A stretch of 64,000 bases of DNA from Chondrosia reniformis (lineage: Eukaryota; Porifera; Demospongiae; Chondrillida; Chondrillidae), in NCBI GenBank assembly GCA_947172415.1, contig OX359194.1, forward strand, positions 5,394,001 to 5,458,000, read 5' to 3'. The translations under genes and the position numbers were made by a program. The notes under the pieces were generated by a model, which saw only the letters and a program-made list of their open reading frames with translations, was not told where the DNA came from and did no database searches. Positions 33,324 to 44,919 of this stretch are shown in pieces (position 1 is the stretch's first letter; the number at the start of each line of letters is the position of its first letter).

Positions 33324-35618
33324 CTATACAATCCTCTGAACCTCATCTGTGAATTTTATTTGTAATTTGTAATTTCTTATCGTAACCTCCCACACAATGT
33401 TTGTCTATTTGACAAATACAGTATATACGTATATAGCATTATTTTGTAGCTTATTCTGGGTGCTTATACGTGTATATGTATAATATAGCTGATCCTGCGT
33501 ACTATATATATAATAATCCTCCAAATCTCAACTCAAATCTCAGTTATTATTTGCATAACTTCTAATTATATATACTTTCAACTACTTATATCTTTATCTT
33601 CAGTTAAATCATAATACAAGCTGGTTAATTGTACTTAGGGATTCACAGTTAAATGGGTAAATAATTATTCCTGAGTGTGCAGCTGCAGGCTAATATGGCA
33701 AAGTGTGTCAATTTGTTACTGGTTTTGACTAGATTGGTCTGTACCACTGGCCCATTATTTTGTAGTTTATAGCTGGGTCCCTATAATACTCTATATCCAA
33801 CGTACTATATAACAATCTTCCAAATCTCAACTGTGCACCTTATACATATTTTTTAATATTATTTTCCACTACATATATCTTCCTCTGCAGTTACCTTATC
33901 AGTACCTCCAAAGGTCACTGGTGTGTTTGTAAGAGTTGTATTTACTAAAGTACCTACTCTCACTATTAGCTGGACACCAATAACTGATTTTGATTATGAC
34001 ATTTCATACACTGTGTGGTATTCTACAAGCAGTGGTACCACAACAGAACCATCACCTGGAGCCTCAACAATGTCAGGAATCACGGGTACATTAGCTACAG
34101 TGAGTGGACTTACGCAAGGTACAACCTACTATATTTGGGTAGCAGCAATTTCATCAGTTGGTGAAGGACCTTTCAGTACAAGAGTGACATATAAAGGTAT
34201 TACTGGAAAGGAGCATTCTATTTAATATGTATACATAGTACCTGAGAATTTGGTCCATGCAGTACATATCATAAAAACAGTTTGAGTCATTGACCCTTGC
34301 AGCATGTAAACATCAGGATCTATCAATGGCTCAAGTTTTATATATATTTTATGATAGTACATCAATAGCTATATACGTACATATATAATTGTGAAATATA
34401 CTTTTTTGTTTCCTGATCACAGCTCCAGCACAGGTTGAAAAGGTGGATCTAGTGAGTATCAGTTGTGTTCAACCAGCTCTTTGGGCATTCTGGTTGGCAC
34501 CTTCAAGTGAACGTCCAATCCAAAACTATGAAATCGAGTACAGGTCATTAAATAGATCAACAGATTGGAATAGAGTATTGCCAAACACAACTAGTACATC
34601 ATCTATAATAGAGAACCTTCAATCTGGACATACCTACCAAGTGAGAGTGAGAGCTGTGTCTGATTTTGGATGTGGAGTGTGGAGCAAGCCTGTCCTTCAA
34701 AGCACAATTAATGGTTGGACTTACTCTAGCTGTGGATTAGCTGTAGGTTTCCTTGATTGATTTTAGTACATATATTTTTAATTTTCAACCTGGTAGATAC
34801 TGATGAATGTTTAGCTAACAATGGTGGATGTGATCATATATGTCTGAATACACCAGGATCATATAGTTGCGCTTGTAATACTGACTATACACTAAATGAA
34901 GATGGACACACATGCGGTAAGCAATCCTATAAAGGGAAATTCCCTATTGTTGCCTTATTTAGAGTTCTTGTTTGACTAGAAAGAGATCTAGATACACTGT
35001 AAAGTTTTACTAAGTTTTATTTTTTAGATAACATAATAACAGTCAACTTTGTGGAGATAAGTGCTTCAGGATACGAAGGACAGACTGTAGTACTAACTGT
35101 TGAGAGAGAAGGGTGGATAGCCACACGTCTTGTGGTGACTGTGAGAGTAGTAGAACTAGACATCTGTCTCTATGGAAGTGGTAAGCTGATATCACATGTA
35201 TTATAATGATTGGATCTATGCCTTTTAAAATAAATCTTCTGAATTTGATTAAATGGAAAAACACTAGCATATTTTTATTAGTTTAAACAGAAAACATTGT
35301 GGTCGTTCCCTATATTATATGTAAATAATGCAAATTAAGCCAGTAACCTCACTAACCTCATTAACCATGAAACATGTAGTAATGGTATTTTCATATGACC
35401 CAACTCATGCAGCTAATGAAGGTGATTATGTTCTGAGGAATTCTACACTGACCTTCTCTGAAGTTTACAAGTCATTTGAGAGACAGCACATATCAGTGGA
35501 ACTAGTGGCCGATGAAGATGATGAAGAGAGAGATGAAGTGTTTCATATTCTCATTGACACTCCCTTTGGAATACAAAGCAAGAGAAGAGCAGTCACTTGT
35601 TTGATACATAATGCATAA
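28512..35618 (+). CDS. Gene 4: NIDO-EGFx3-FN3x6-EGF-Calx-beta secreted protein (1113 aa)
   Basis: A chimeric, intact gene. Exons: SP+NIDO 28512-28715, 28759-29103, 29227-29488; EGF 29594-29689; EGF-CA 30006-30125 and 30272-30388; F2 30801-31100; F3 31250-31543; F4 31915-32187; F5 32251-32505; F6 33891-34196; F7 34423-34713; EGF 34797-34916; CxA 35028-35180; CxB 35413-35618. The total is 3342 bases in one open frame. The first two junctions are phase 0 and all later ones phase 1. The F7 donor is GTTGGA because a small deletion removed the usual GTAATG; splicing there may be weaker. From about 30405 the intron before F2 is the cluster's F1-F2 intron, so the NIDO/EGF half was joined within an intron. 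The start is the ATG at 28512; an upstream in-frame ATG (28359) lies before an acceptor-like TGTGTCTTCAG and is less likely. Spacer 32506-33890 holds a tandem duplication and a TTA microsatellite. Confidence 0.87.
29594..30388 (+). CDS. Gene 4 exons 4-6: three EGF domains
   Basis: EGF 29594-29689 (TCDPPCNNNGTC ... RGSRCEI) is a plain EGF. EGF-CA 30006-30125 (DIDECLNPNTCHHSC) and 30272-30388 (DDNECLRNPCDHRC) carry the calcium-binding start. Each is one phase 1-1 exon with all six cysteines. The last leaves the frame so that F2 begins KSLQ instead of ESLQ. Confidence 0.88.
32781..32890. repeat. Tandem duplication, 55 bases twice
   Basis: Two adjacent, identical 55-base units beginning TATTTCGTAGCTCTGGGTGC in the F5-F6 intron of gene 4. 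A single diverged relative (TTTTGTAGCTTATTCTGGGT) lies further on at about 33443. Confidence 0.8.
33252..33320. repeat. TTA microsatellite
   Basis: About 23 perfect copies of a TTA/ATT triplet. The preceding sequence (GTCACAATAATAAACAA) looks like the 3' tail of a retroposon, for which such triplets are common ends, but no coding part is left. Confidence 0.85.
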
Positions 35619-36520
35619 GTACTGTAACTCCTGCATGTATAGGCTATTTCAACTTTTTGCCAAGAAAACTTTCAAACAAATGTTATTAAGAAGAAAAATA
35701 TACAAGTAAAAATATACAAGTTAAATAAAAACATTCAAAATATGAAGGTAGAAGTAGGGACAGCAGTGCCTAGTAATTAGCACATGTGGAAAAGTATCAA
35801 AACAAGACAGTGATTATATGGTAAGGCTAACATTGCAGAAGTGGCATACTGAAACCTAACGATACACATCACTTTTATGTTTGGTGCATCATCCTTACTT
35901 CTTGAAGCCCCCATGCTCACTTATTACTGTGCCTAGCTAGGCTAGCCACTTAGCAGATACATTTCATGGTCAATGATCAGATTGATTGATCAGGATTACA
36001 CTCAGCTTGATCCTCGGACCTTAAGCATGAACTTAATAATGAATTACATTGTTTATGTGAATGGATGCTGGGGGTTCACAAAACTAGGATTTTTCTTGTG
36101 ATCACGAGGCAGGAATGTCATTTGTTGTACTTGGTATATATATATATAACATGAAGGTGCATCATGGAATTTATGCAATCAATGAAATCATACCAATGAC
36201 ATATATAATATCTTGAGCCATCTTCCTACACCATGAAACTACTTAAAATAAATAAATACGTATAGCAAATCTTGAAATAATATAGAAAACTTAAAGCTTA
36301 GCACTCCCTGCAAATTTCTAGACCCTCCACTGATAACAATTACTTCTACAGCGTTATTATGTGGCAACTGAACAGTGCTACTTCATGCAGAATATCTGAC
36401 TTTTGTTAGAACCTCTGATAGCTGGTTGCACATGTAGGTTCTGACCACAAAAGGATTATGGTAACAAATCATTGCGATATCTTAGCATATGTGCGCTTGT
36501 GTAGCTATATGTGTAGTTAT
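35619..36520. other. Intergenic region after gene 4 (copy of 5514-6299)
   Basis: Second copy of the spacer after gene 1, with a likely AATAAA at 35724-35729 and a few insertions not found in the first copy (around 35745-35780 and 35900-35995). No gene seen. Confidence 0.6.
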
Positions 36521-37108
36521 AAAGGAAGCCTTCCATTAGTTATAATAAAGGGAAACCATAAGAAACAGCAATAACAGACGAGAAAACATAGAATTTATAT
36601 ATATAATTAGGTAATGGATTTGTTTGTGGATATTTCTCAGTTGGATAATTATCTTGTCCTCTTCCAAGGGTAAATGGAAATCTTTGAAAGTTTAGATTGA
36701 TTATCTCTAGGTGAAGGTTTCTAAATCATATTTATATCCACCTGCTTAATTAAGTGGCATTAAGATTGATATTCACTTTAATTATTATCTCTATATAGCT
36801 ATTTTTTAGCCTAACCCCTTGTCTTGTAAAATATGTATGTAATATATATAATTACCCTAGAAATATATAGCACTGAAGGTTCTTTTGTATGCATACTTTT
36901 GTTCTCTCCTTCAGTTACTTTGAATTCACAACCAACAGCTACAACTATTACAGTTGGATCAGGTTCTCCAGTCAACATAACTGCAACACCTACCATTAGT
37001 CAATCAGTAGAGTTATGGTGTAGCAGGACACAAGTATCCAAGCAGTGGTATACTACAGGAAGTACAGTTAATGCCACTTCAGTTGAAGTGTGGACAAATG
37101 CTGGATGT
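36521..37108 (+). pseudogene. Second decayed class II gene start
   Basis: Counterpart of 6300-6860. The leader exon 36614-36669 keeps WIFLSWIIILSSSK in one frame, but its ATG is in another. The Ig exon from 36915 stays open longer than its twin (VELWCSRTQVSKQWYTTGS to VEVWTNAGC) and then meets the same foreign sequence at the same place. The two copies carry different lesions after a shared breakpoint. Confidence 0.75.
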
Positions 37109-37460
37109 AGACTGATGATAGAGAAGATGATAAATACTTTGATGGAGCAGAGCTAGTGTGGAAGTCAAGTAGAAGGGACGGACAGGAGTGAAACAGGAGA
37201 GGAATGAAATGACTATTATGGCATTAATGTGATGAGATTGCCATCAAGGGATGCATATGCTTTTGGTATGCAGCAGTTAATTGACATTTTATTTTCAAAA
37301 GAGGAGCTCTCAACTTCATTCTTATTCTGCTCTAAAAAGAGCACATTGGACAGAGAGTCAGTCAACAAGCTACTTTCATTAATTGATAAATGGTATGGTG
37401 CTGATTAGGACCTAAAGATTTTGACAGCAGAGGCAAATTAAAAGTGTAGAGACACAAAGG
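37109..37460 (+). pseudogene. Second copy of the coding-like remnant
   Basis: Copy of 6861-7210 with the same order of protein-like pieces and similar frame breaks. It came with the segmental duplication. Bases 37461-37814 that follow hold only AT-rich sequence and AAGATCTTG-type short repeats. Confidence 0.3.
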
Positions 37461-37814
37461 TACACTTTGTTAAATAAACTGTACATATAAACCTTTTTCT
37501 CTTTGATTTTTTAATATTATATCATTGTAGGTATTTTATATTTTTATAACATGTATGTATATACCTTTCCATTATCTTGGGGAACCTGGTAATTTTTATG
37601 CATGATTCCTGCAGAGAACCTTACAAGATACCTGTGTCAATTTCATGTATGATTTTGGCAAGATTCATAAGAAAGATCTTGCAAAGATCTTGTATGAAAT
37701 CTTGCAAAGATTCATGTAATAAGAGTTTTCTAGTAAGGGATATAATAAGCTTGAGATACTAGTTATATGTAACTGAAAGTGAGTGTGTAGTTTCCAAGAG
37801 GAGTACTTTTATAT

Positions 37815-37977
37815 AAGGAAACTTTCCATTGAGTAATATAGAATAAAACCATAAGAAACAGCACTAACAGGCAAGACACCACAAGAAATAGCAATAACCG
37901 GAAACATAGAATTTACCCAAATTCATTTTACATTGGTCCCACGGGTAGTAGTGGTACTTTAACACTTGAGTTAGGAA
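37815..37977 (+). promoter_or_regulatory. Class II leader-proximal block upstream of gene 5
   Basis: Matches the block before gene 2 (7563-7704), including the part reading CATTGGTCCCACGGGTAGTA just before the leader, with a small internal duplication of the AAGAAACAGCA region. Confidence 0.45.
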
Positions 37978-38070
37978 ATGGAGATCGGCTCAGTTTATTG
38001 GATATTTCTCAGTTGGATAATTATCTTATCTTCCAAGGGTAAGTTGAAATTCTTAATTATCTTTGAAAGT

Positions 38071-39840
38071 TCATAGGGGATGGATGAGGGTGTTACAGCA
38101 AAGTTGAGTCCTATAGGGCCAGTATACTTCTTCCTCCACTTTGTCCAGCTTTTTATTGTTGTAGTTGTGGACTCTTCTCTTCGTGTCTGGTTGTCTTCTT
38201 TGTGATTCAAGGGTCAGTCTATCAAGTTTCTTAAAGTGTTTTTCTCTGTTTTCCTTTGTTGTGTCTCCTTCATGCAGTAGTATCCAGCTTTCCATTTTTC
38301 TGAATGTATCTTGATCTAGTAATCTCCTCAGCAATTCTTGTTGGAGAAACTGCTTCTCCTTCAGCAGGTGAGTCAGTTTGATATGAGCCAGACTGATGGT
38401 CGACATAATGGAAGAAGATCAAATGGTTATAGTTTTGATGTTAGTAACCTCTTCACAAAAGTACCAATCCCAGAGGCAGTGGAGATAATCTCCAAAAGAC
38501 TGAAGGAAGACAGGACAAGTTTATCACCTGAAATGATTGTGGACCTATAATTGAAATGCCTCAAGACTAACTATTTCCAGTTTGGCAATAACTTCTATGA
38601 ACAAACTGAGGGAGCAGCCATGGGCTCACCGCTTTCACCAATAGTATAGCAAATTTATACATGGAATACTTTGAAGAACAAGCTATCCAAACAGCTGAGT
38701 TGAAGCCAACCTTATGATTATGCTATGTGGATGACACATTTTCAATCTGGAAGCATGGAAAGCATCATCTCCATCAGTTCTGGGACCATCTCAACTCCCT
38801 CAGGACCTCCATCAAGTTCACTATCATGGAGGAAGAATGTGACCAGAAGCTACCTTTCCTAGATGTACTGGTTAGGAGACCAACCCAAGGTCTCCAGACA
38901 AGTGTGTACAGAAAGCCCACATACACTGACAGGTACATCCACTTTAAGTCAAACCACCACCCAGCCACCAAGATTGGAACAATGATGTATCTCAGCAGAA
39001 GAGCAGAAGAGGTTTGCAGCAAAGATGTGATACAAGATGAACTGGACCATCTAGCCACCACATTCAAAGCCAATGGCTATCCCAACCACCTGATAAGGAG
39101 GATACTATGGGCAGAGAAGAAACCAAAGAAGGAGACCAAGGAACAGGAGTACACTCTCTACATTCCTTATGTCAAAGGGATAAGTAGGAACTACACAGAC
39201 TATGCAGACCCCTGAACATAAAGGTACATAGTTAACAAGACGACCAACATGCTATGATCCATCCTCATTAAAGTTAAGAGACCAATTGAGAGCAAGCTCA
39301 AGACAGAAGTCATTTACAGCATACCATGTGAATGTGGAAAGGTGTACATAGGGGAGACAGGAAAGACATATTGACAGAGAGAATTGGCTGGGCATAGAAG
39401 AACTGTTAGAAGAATGGACAACTACAACTCTCTAGCAGTCCATGTACAAAGGACCACACATAGCATAACCTGGGACAAAGCAGAAGTTATTGAGCAAGAG
39501 AACAACAAGATCAGGAGGAAGATTAAGGAAGCATTGAGGATCCAGAACACAGACCAGTGTCTTAACATGGACCAAGGAATGTAGATAGACCACATTTGGA
39601 GAGACATACCTTATGATTAACACTTTAATTTATTTTTATCTAAAATTCATTTTTATCCTAATCTATCATTTACCGCCCAGAATATTATATCATAACTCAT
39701 CACACATCACCTTCTTCTATTTAAACTGGTTGTATATATATATGCTTTCTTCCCCGGCTGAAGAAGACCTACAGGTCGAAACTTCCTAATTCTTTGATTA
39801 ATAATAAGTGTTGCTGATGCTCAAATCATATCAAACCGAC
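38071..39840 (+). mobile_element. Penelope-like element, C-terminal GIY-YIG type, with inverted 5' piece
   Basis: Insertion in the first intron of gene 5; about 115 bases of host intron present in gene 2 are missing. The + part (from about 38395) shows RT blocks FDVSNLFTKVPIPEAVEII, VDDTFSIWKH and LPFLDVLVRR, then a GIY-YIG endonuclease region (CECGKVYIGETG, HRRTVRRMDN), the domain order of Penelope/Neptune-type elements. The first about 325 bases are the element's own N-terminal region in reverse orientation (KKLDRLTLESQRR and GLNFAVTPSSIP on the minus strand). The copy is incomplete and clearly broken in several places. It ends with a hammerhead-like core (39758-39782). Confidence 0.82.
39758..39782 (+). 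ncRNA. Hammerhead-like core at a Penelope 3' end
   Basis: CTGAAGA, A, GACC, TACA, GGTC, GAAAC. Both core strands and a 4-pair stem II are present, with one extra A before stem II and no clear stem III, so this is a weakened hammerhead. Penelope-like elements are known to carry such motifs near their ends. Confidence 0.45.
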
Positions 39841-41300
39841 CATATAATATTATGTATGTAATATATAGATATAATTACACTTTTATCTTGCCTACGTTCT
39901 CTCCCGCAGTTGCTTCAAAACCAGCTACAACTATTACAGTTGGATCAGGTCCTCCAGTCGACATAAATGTAACACCTACCATTAGTCAATCAGTAGAGTT
40001 ACAGTGTAGCAGGACACGAGCACCCAAGCAGTGGTATTCTACAGGAAGTAGAGTTAATAACATTTCAGGTGAAGTGTGGACAACTGGTGGACCTATTAAG
40101 AAATTAGGTTTTTCTACATTTTCTACAAGTCATGCTGGAACATACTCTTGTCTTGTAAAAGATATCGGTGAAATGAACACAACAACTTACACAGTAGTGC
40201 TTGGTAAGTTTGTACAACTAAATGTAGAACATAGCTGTCCTATTGTGTATACATATATATATATATATACGTATGTGCAGAGTTATGATTCAACTCACAG
40301 CCACACTTACCGCATATATAATTATGGGTTTAAAAGTAGGAATTCGATGTACATATATGATTCATGTGGCAATGTATAAATTACAATTGAAGATCTAAAT
40401 TTCTGTCACTAAAAAGTGCACATAGAGTATACACATACCATAATTTTTTGAAGTGTATATATATAAATGCATAATTACTGGACCTATACCCTTTGTATCT
40501 TATGTAGCTACCCCACTCCACCACCACAAGTCCAAGGTGTCAACATTTCAAGAGGTATATCTAATGGATCTCCATCTTTGACAGTTTCATGGACTGCAGT
40601 ACCTGGATCTGGAATAACTTACACTGTGTGGTATTCTACAAATAGTGGTACCACAACAGAACCACCATCTGGAGCATTAAATGTGTCAGGTATCACTGGT
40701 ACATCGACTACACTGAGTGGACTTGCACATGGTACAACCTACTATATTTGGGTATCAGCTGTTTCATCAGGTGTACCAGGAACTAATAGCATGAGAATGT
40801 CAGAGACTACCTATTTAGGTAATGTACATACTGTAGTTGGTAGGTAGGTCACTAATTTATTAATACATTGGAATGTTTTTCAAGAAGATACGATAATACT
40901 GTACATATATGTACAATTTTGCTTTGAATGTTGGGACCTACAGTATATATTTAATGTTTCAAAATTAAAGCTAGTCACTTTATTCACTTATCATGACTGT
41001 GAAATGATGAGTCACAATTAATTGGTATATATAGTATAATACTCCTAATTAGTATACGTATATGTTTTGTTCATACCTTACTACCTTTCTTAATTACATA
41101 CGTACATGTAGGTATACATTGTTTACCCAATTATCCAAGCAATGTAAAATAATATTTAAGAATGATAGCCATTCAAGTGCCACTGATAACAATGTTTATT
41201 ATTATATAGTCGTTTACTCTAAATATCTACAATACATTCAATCACTTACCGAAAAGGTGCTTACATGATCACTCTGATTAGAATCCATATACAATATCAC

Positions 41301-41348
41301 ACCCATTCACACCCATTCACACCCATTCACACCCATTCACACCCATTC
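41301..41348. repeat. Decamer minisatellite ACCCATTCAC
   Basis: Nearly five perfect head-to-tail copies of a 10-base unit in the F1-F2 intron of gene 5, not present in the matching introns. It has no spacers, so it is not CRISPR-like. Confidence 0.9.
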
Positions 41349-43886
41349 TTTGATGCTGAGCCATAAATATATATATATTTACAAATTTACATATATACTA
41401 CATACTATCTATACGTAGCTACTACTTATTATATCATTATATAGAATGTATTCTTTATTATATCTTCATATTGTATAGAATCCTTACAAGTGAGAGGTGT
41501 TAGAATTAGTAAAGGGACGTTAGATGGATCTCCATCTTTGACAGTTTCATGGATTGCAGCATCTGAATCTGGAGTAACTTACACTGTGTGGTATTCCACA
41601 AGTAGTGGTACTACAACAGAACCACCATCTGGAGCATCAGTACTGTCAGGAATTATTAGTGCATCAGCCACATTGACTGATCTTTCACAAGGAACCACAT
41701 ACTACATTTGGGTAACTGCTGTAACAGACAAGGATCAAGGACCCTACAGTTTGAGATCCTCAGCAATTACATTTCAAGGTACTAGTGTAAGTAGAATATC
41801 AATGGTCCTTGTTTAGTGTATACGTATATACAATATATAAGGGAAAACCTTTTATATTTTATATTTATGAAAACTTATATTAATGACAACCTCTTCATGA
41901 TGTAGCACCTCCTCAAGTACAAGGAGTCTCTGTGATAGCCACAGTTACTAGAAGAAAGCCCTCCCTATTGGTTCGTTGGACTGCTCCGATAGGGTATGAT
42001 ATCTCTTATGTAGTACAATATTCAGAACACTCCTCAAAATGATGCTCTTGAAGTAATATCCTATTCAGCTTCCATTTTAGTGTCAATTGGAATTCAAAGT
42101 GGAACAACATATTATGTTTGGGTTTGTGCTATATCTAATAAACTCCATGGAAAATACAGTAGAAGAGCAATGAATACAACCTTTCAAGGTACCCATGATA
42201 GAGTACTGGTGCCTTAACTAGAAGTTTTTGGCACTACTACAGTGTGGTTAATGATATACATGCATGTCTATAGATTTAGCAGGCATCTTTATAAAAGCTA
42301 GTTACTTTCATTGGTTGTGACCCAGCGGATTAAAGGTTGCACTGTACGTATTTAGTGAGGACTTAAATTTGGTGATTTGGCGAGTAGTTTAATTAATTTA
42401 ATTCTTCGCCAAATTCGCAAAAGCAGCTATCGATATCTAACGTAATGGTATATACGTGTCGTCATGTATATACGTATATGAAAATGGTATACACATGAAT
42501 TTTATATATGCACAATATTTTCTCAGGGGAGAATTTAGGCTCAAGTATTGCATGTTTTTAATGCCACATCAGTTTCTTGTTTAATGGTGTATAAAACTTT
42601 TATACGTATATTCATGTCCCAACAGTTCCAGGTGCTCCCACTGGACTGGTTATAGCTCCACCACCTGACAAATGTGACCAGCTGAACTTACACTGGACAG
42701 CACCCTCCAACACAGGAGGACTTCCTGTCAAGTACAGAGTGTACAGCAATGGTGTTCTTGTACATCGTATTCTCAGTTCAACAAGAGCAGCCATTCTTGG
42801 ACTAGCAATCAACTCTGAGTACAGAGTGAGAGTAATAGCTTTCAATGATTTGGGAGATGGAAAAGAAGTGACAGGAGTTAGAAGAACCAGACAACATGTA
42901 TGTTGTGGTCAACTGCATCAATTCTCTACTTAATCATCCTCTTTTCTGTAGCTCCCACAATCTCCTTTCTCTCTTCACCACATTCAACAAGAATAACATT
43001 TACACTTTCATCACCACCGTTAATTGATTCATCTGACTGTACAATCTTGCCCAACATTTCCAGTCTACCCACAAAGATGGTGTCCACCTCTGATTCTACT
43101 AAAGTACTAACTGTTGAAGGTTTGACTTCTGGAGTTAACTATACTGTCACCTGCATCTCTTCAAGGGAAGGTTTGGTATCCTGTGATTCTGTGACCAGCA
43201 ACATTGGTATGTACAAGTGTCATATATTATATAAACATTTCATTATTAAATCATAATACAAGCTGGTTAATTGGGCTTGGTTACTGATCCTACGTACTAA
43301 CAATCCTCCAAATCTCAACTGCACCTTTAAAAATCTCAACCTTTTATTAATTATTATATAATTTTATATATAATTATATTAAATATTAATTAATATTAAT
43401 ATATAATTTTCTAATTTTTAAATACTTTCAACTGCCTATATCTTCATCTGCAGTTACCTTATCAGTACCTCCAAAGGTCACTGGTGTGTTTGTAAGAGTT
43501 GTATTTACTAAAGTACCTACTTTCACTATTAGCTGGACACCAATAACTGATTTTGATTATGACATTTCATACACTGTGTGGTATTCTACAAGCAGTGGTA
43601 CCACAACAGAACCACCATCTGGAGCCTCAACAATGTCAGGTATCACTGGTACATCAACTACACTGAGTGGACTTACACAATGTACAACCTACTATATTTG
43701 GGTAGCAGCAATTTCATCAGTTGGTGAAGGACCATTCAGTACAAGAGTGTCAAAGAGAACATATAAAGGTATTACTTGAAAGAAACATTCTGTATATTAA
43801 TATGTATATATTATTATGTTTGTACGTATATTACCTGAGACTTTGGTTCATACAGTACACATCATACAAGTAATCAGGAATAATCT

Positions 43887-44025
43887 TAGTGTGTCAGAAT
43901 TTCTAAATTTTCCCAAGGGGCATGCCCCCAGGCTCCCCTAGCTGGGCCAGCCCCTGACAAAAACATCCTCCTCTTGTTATCACTTTACATGTTTTCATCT
44001 TGAGTAATGATATATACATGACCAT
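43887..44025. repeat. Dispersed repeat with GGGGCATGCCCC palindrome (copy 1)
   Basis: A stretch with unusually high GC for the window, beginning GTGTCAGAATTTC and containing GGGGCATGCCCCCAGGCTCC and GCTGGGCCAGCCCCTGAC. The second copy lies at 55319-55444 in the same F6-F7 intron of gene 6. Genes 1 to 4 lack it at this site. Its reverse strand reads [13 protein letters not shown], like a scrap of a DNA-transposon protein, but this is too short to assign. Confidence 0.6.
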
Positions 44026-44725
44026 ACACGTACGTACATATAATTGTGAAATATACTTTTGTGTTTCCTAATCACAGCTCCAGCACAGGTTGAAAAGGTG
44101 GATCTAGTGAGTATCAGTTGTGTTCTACCAGCTCTTTGGACATTCTGGTTGGCACCTTCAAGTGAACGTCCCATCCAAAACTATGAAATCGAGTACAGGT
44201 CATTAAATAGATCAACAGATTGGAATAGAGTATTGCCAAACCCAACTAGTACATCATCTATAATAGAGAACCTTCAATCTGGACATCCCTACCAAGTGAG
44301 AGTGAGAGCTGTGTCTGATGTTGGATGTGGAGTGTGGAGCAAGCCTGTCCTTCAATGCACAATTAATGGTAATGTAGTACTTCTAGTGTATATACGTAGG
44401 TTGGACTTCCTCTAGCTGTGGATTAGCTGTATATATTGAGACAGTTAAAGCTTCCTTGATTGATTTCATTACTTCTTTTTTAATTTTCAAACTGTAGATA
44501 CTGATGAATGTTTAGCTAACAATGGTGGATGTGATCATATATGTCTGAATACACCAGGACCATATACTTGCGCTTGTAATACTGGCTATACACTAAATGA
44601 AGATGGACACACATGTGGTGAGCAATCCTGTAAAGGGAAATTCCCAATCGTTTCCTTATTTAGAGTTCTTGTTTGACTAGAAAGAGATCTAGATACACTG
44701 TACAGTTTCACTGTATATTTATAAA

Positions 44726-44919
44726 TACTAATTAAATTATCCAATCACATTCAAATTAAATATAATAGGTACACGCATATTTGCTAACCGTGAAGCATGT
44801 AGTCACGGTATTTCATATAACCCAACTCATGCAGCTAATGAAGATGATTATGTTCTGAGGAATTCTACACTGACCTTCTCTGAAGTTTACAAGTCATTTG
44901 AGAGACAGCACATATCAGT
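44726..44919 (+). repeat. Partial CxB exon duplicated before CxA in gene 5
   Basis: About 195 bases identical or nearly so to 45446-45638: intron end, acceptor CATGCAG, and the first about 85 bases of CxB ([14 protein letters not shown] to QHIS). They lie upstream of CxA, out of functional order, and join directly to the CxA polypyrimidine tract. The piece has no proper donor and is probably skipped. Confidence 0.8.

Noticed and set aside
41301-41348. CRISPR-like array
   Set aside because: A 10-base unit with no spacers in a eukaryotic intron; a simple minisatellite.
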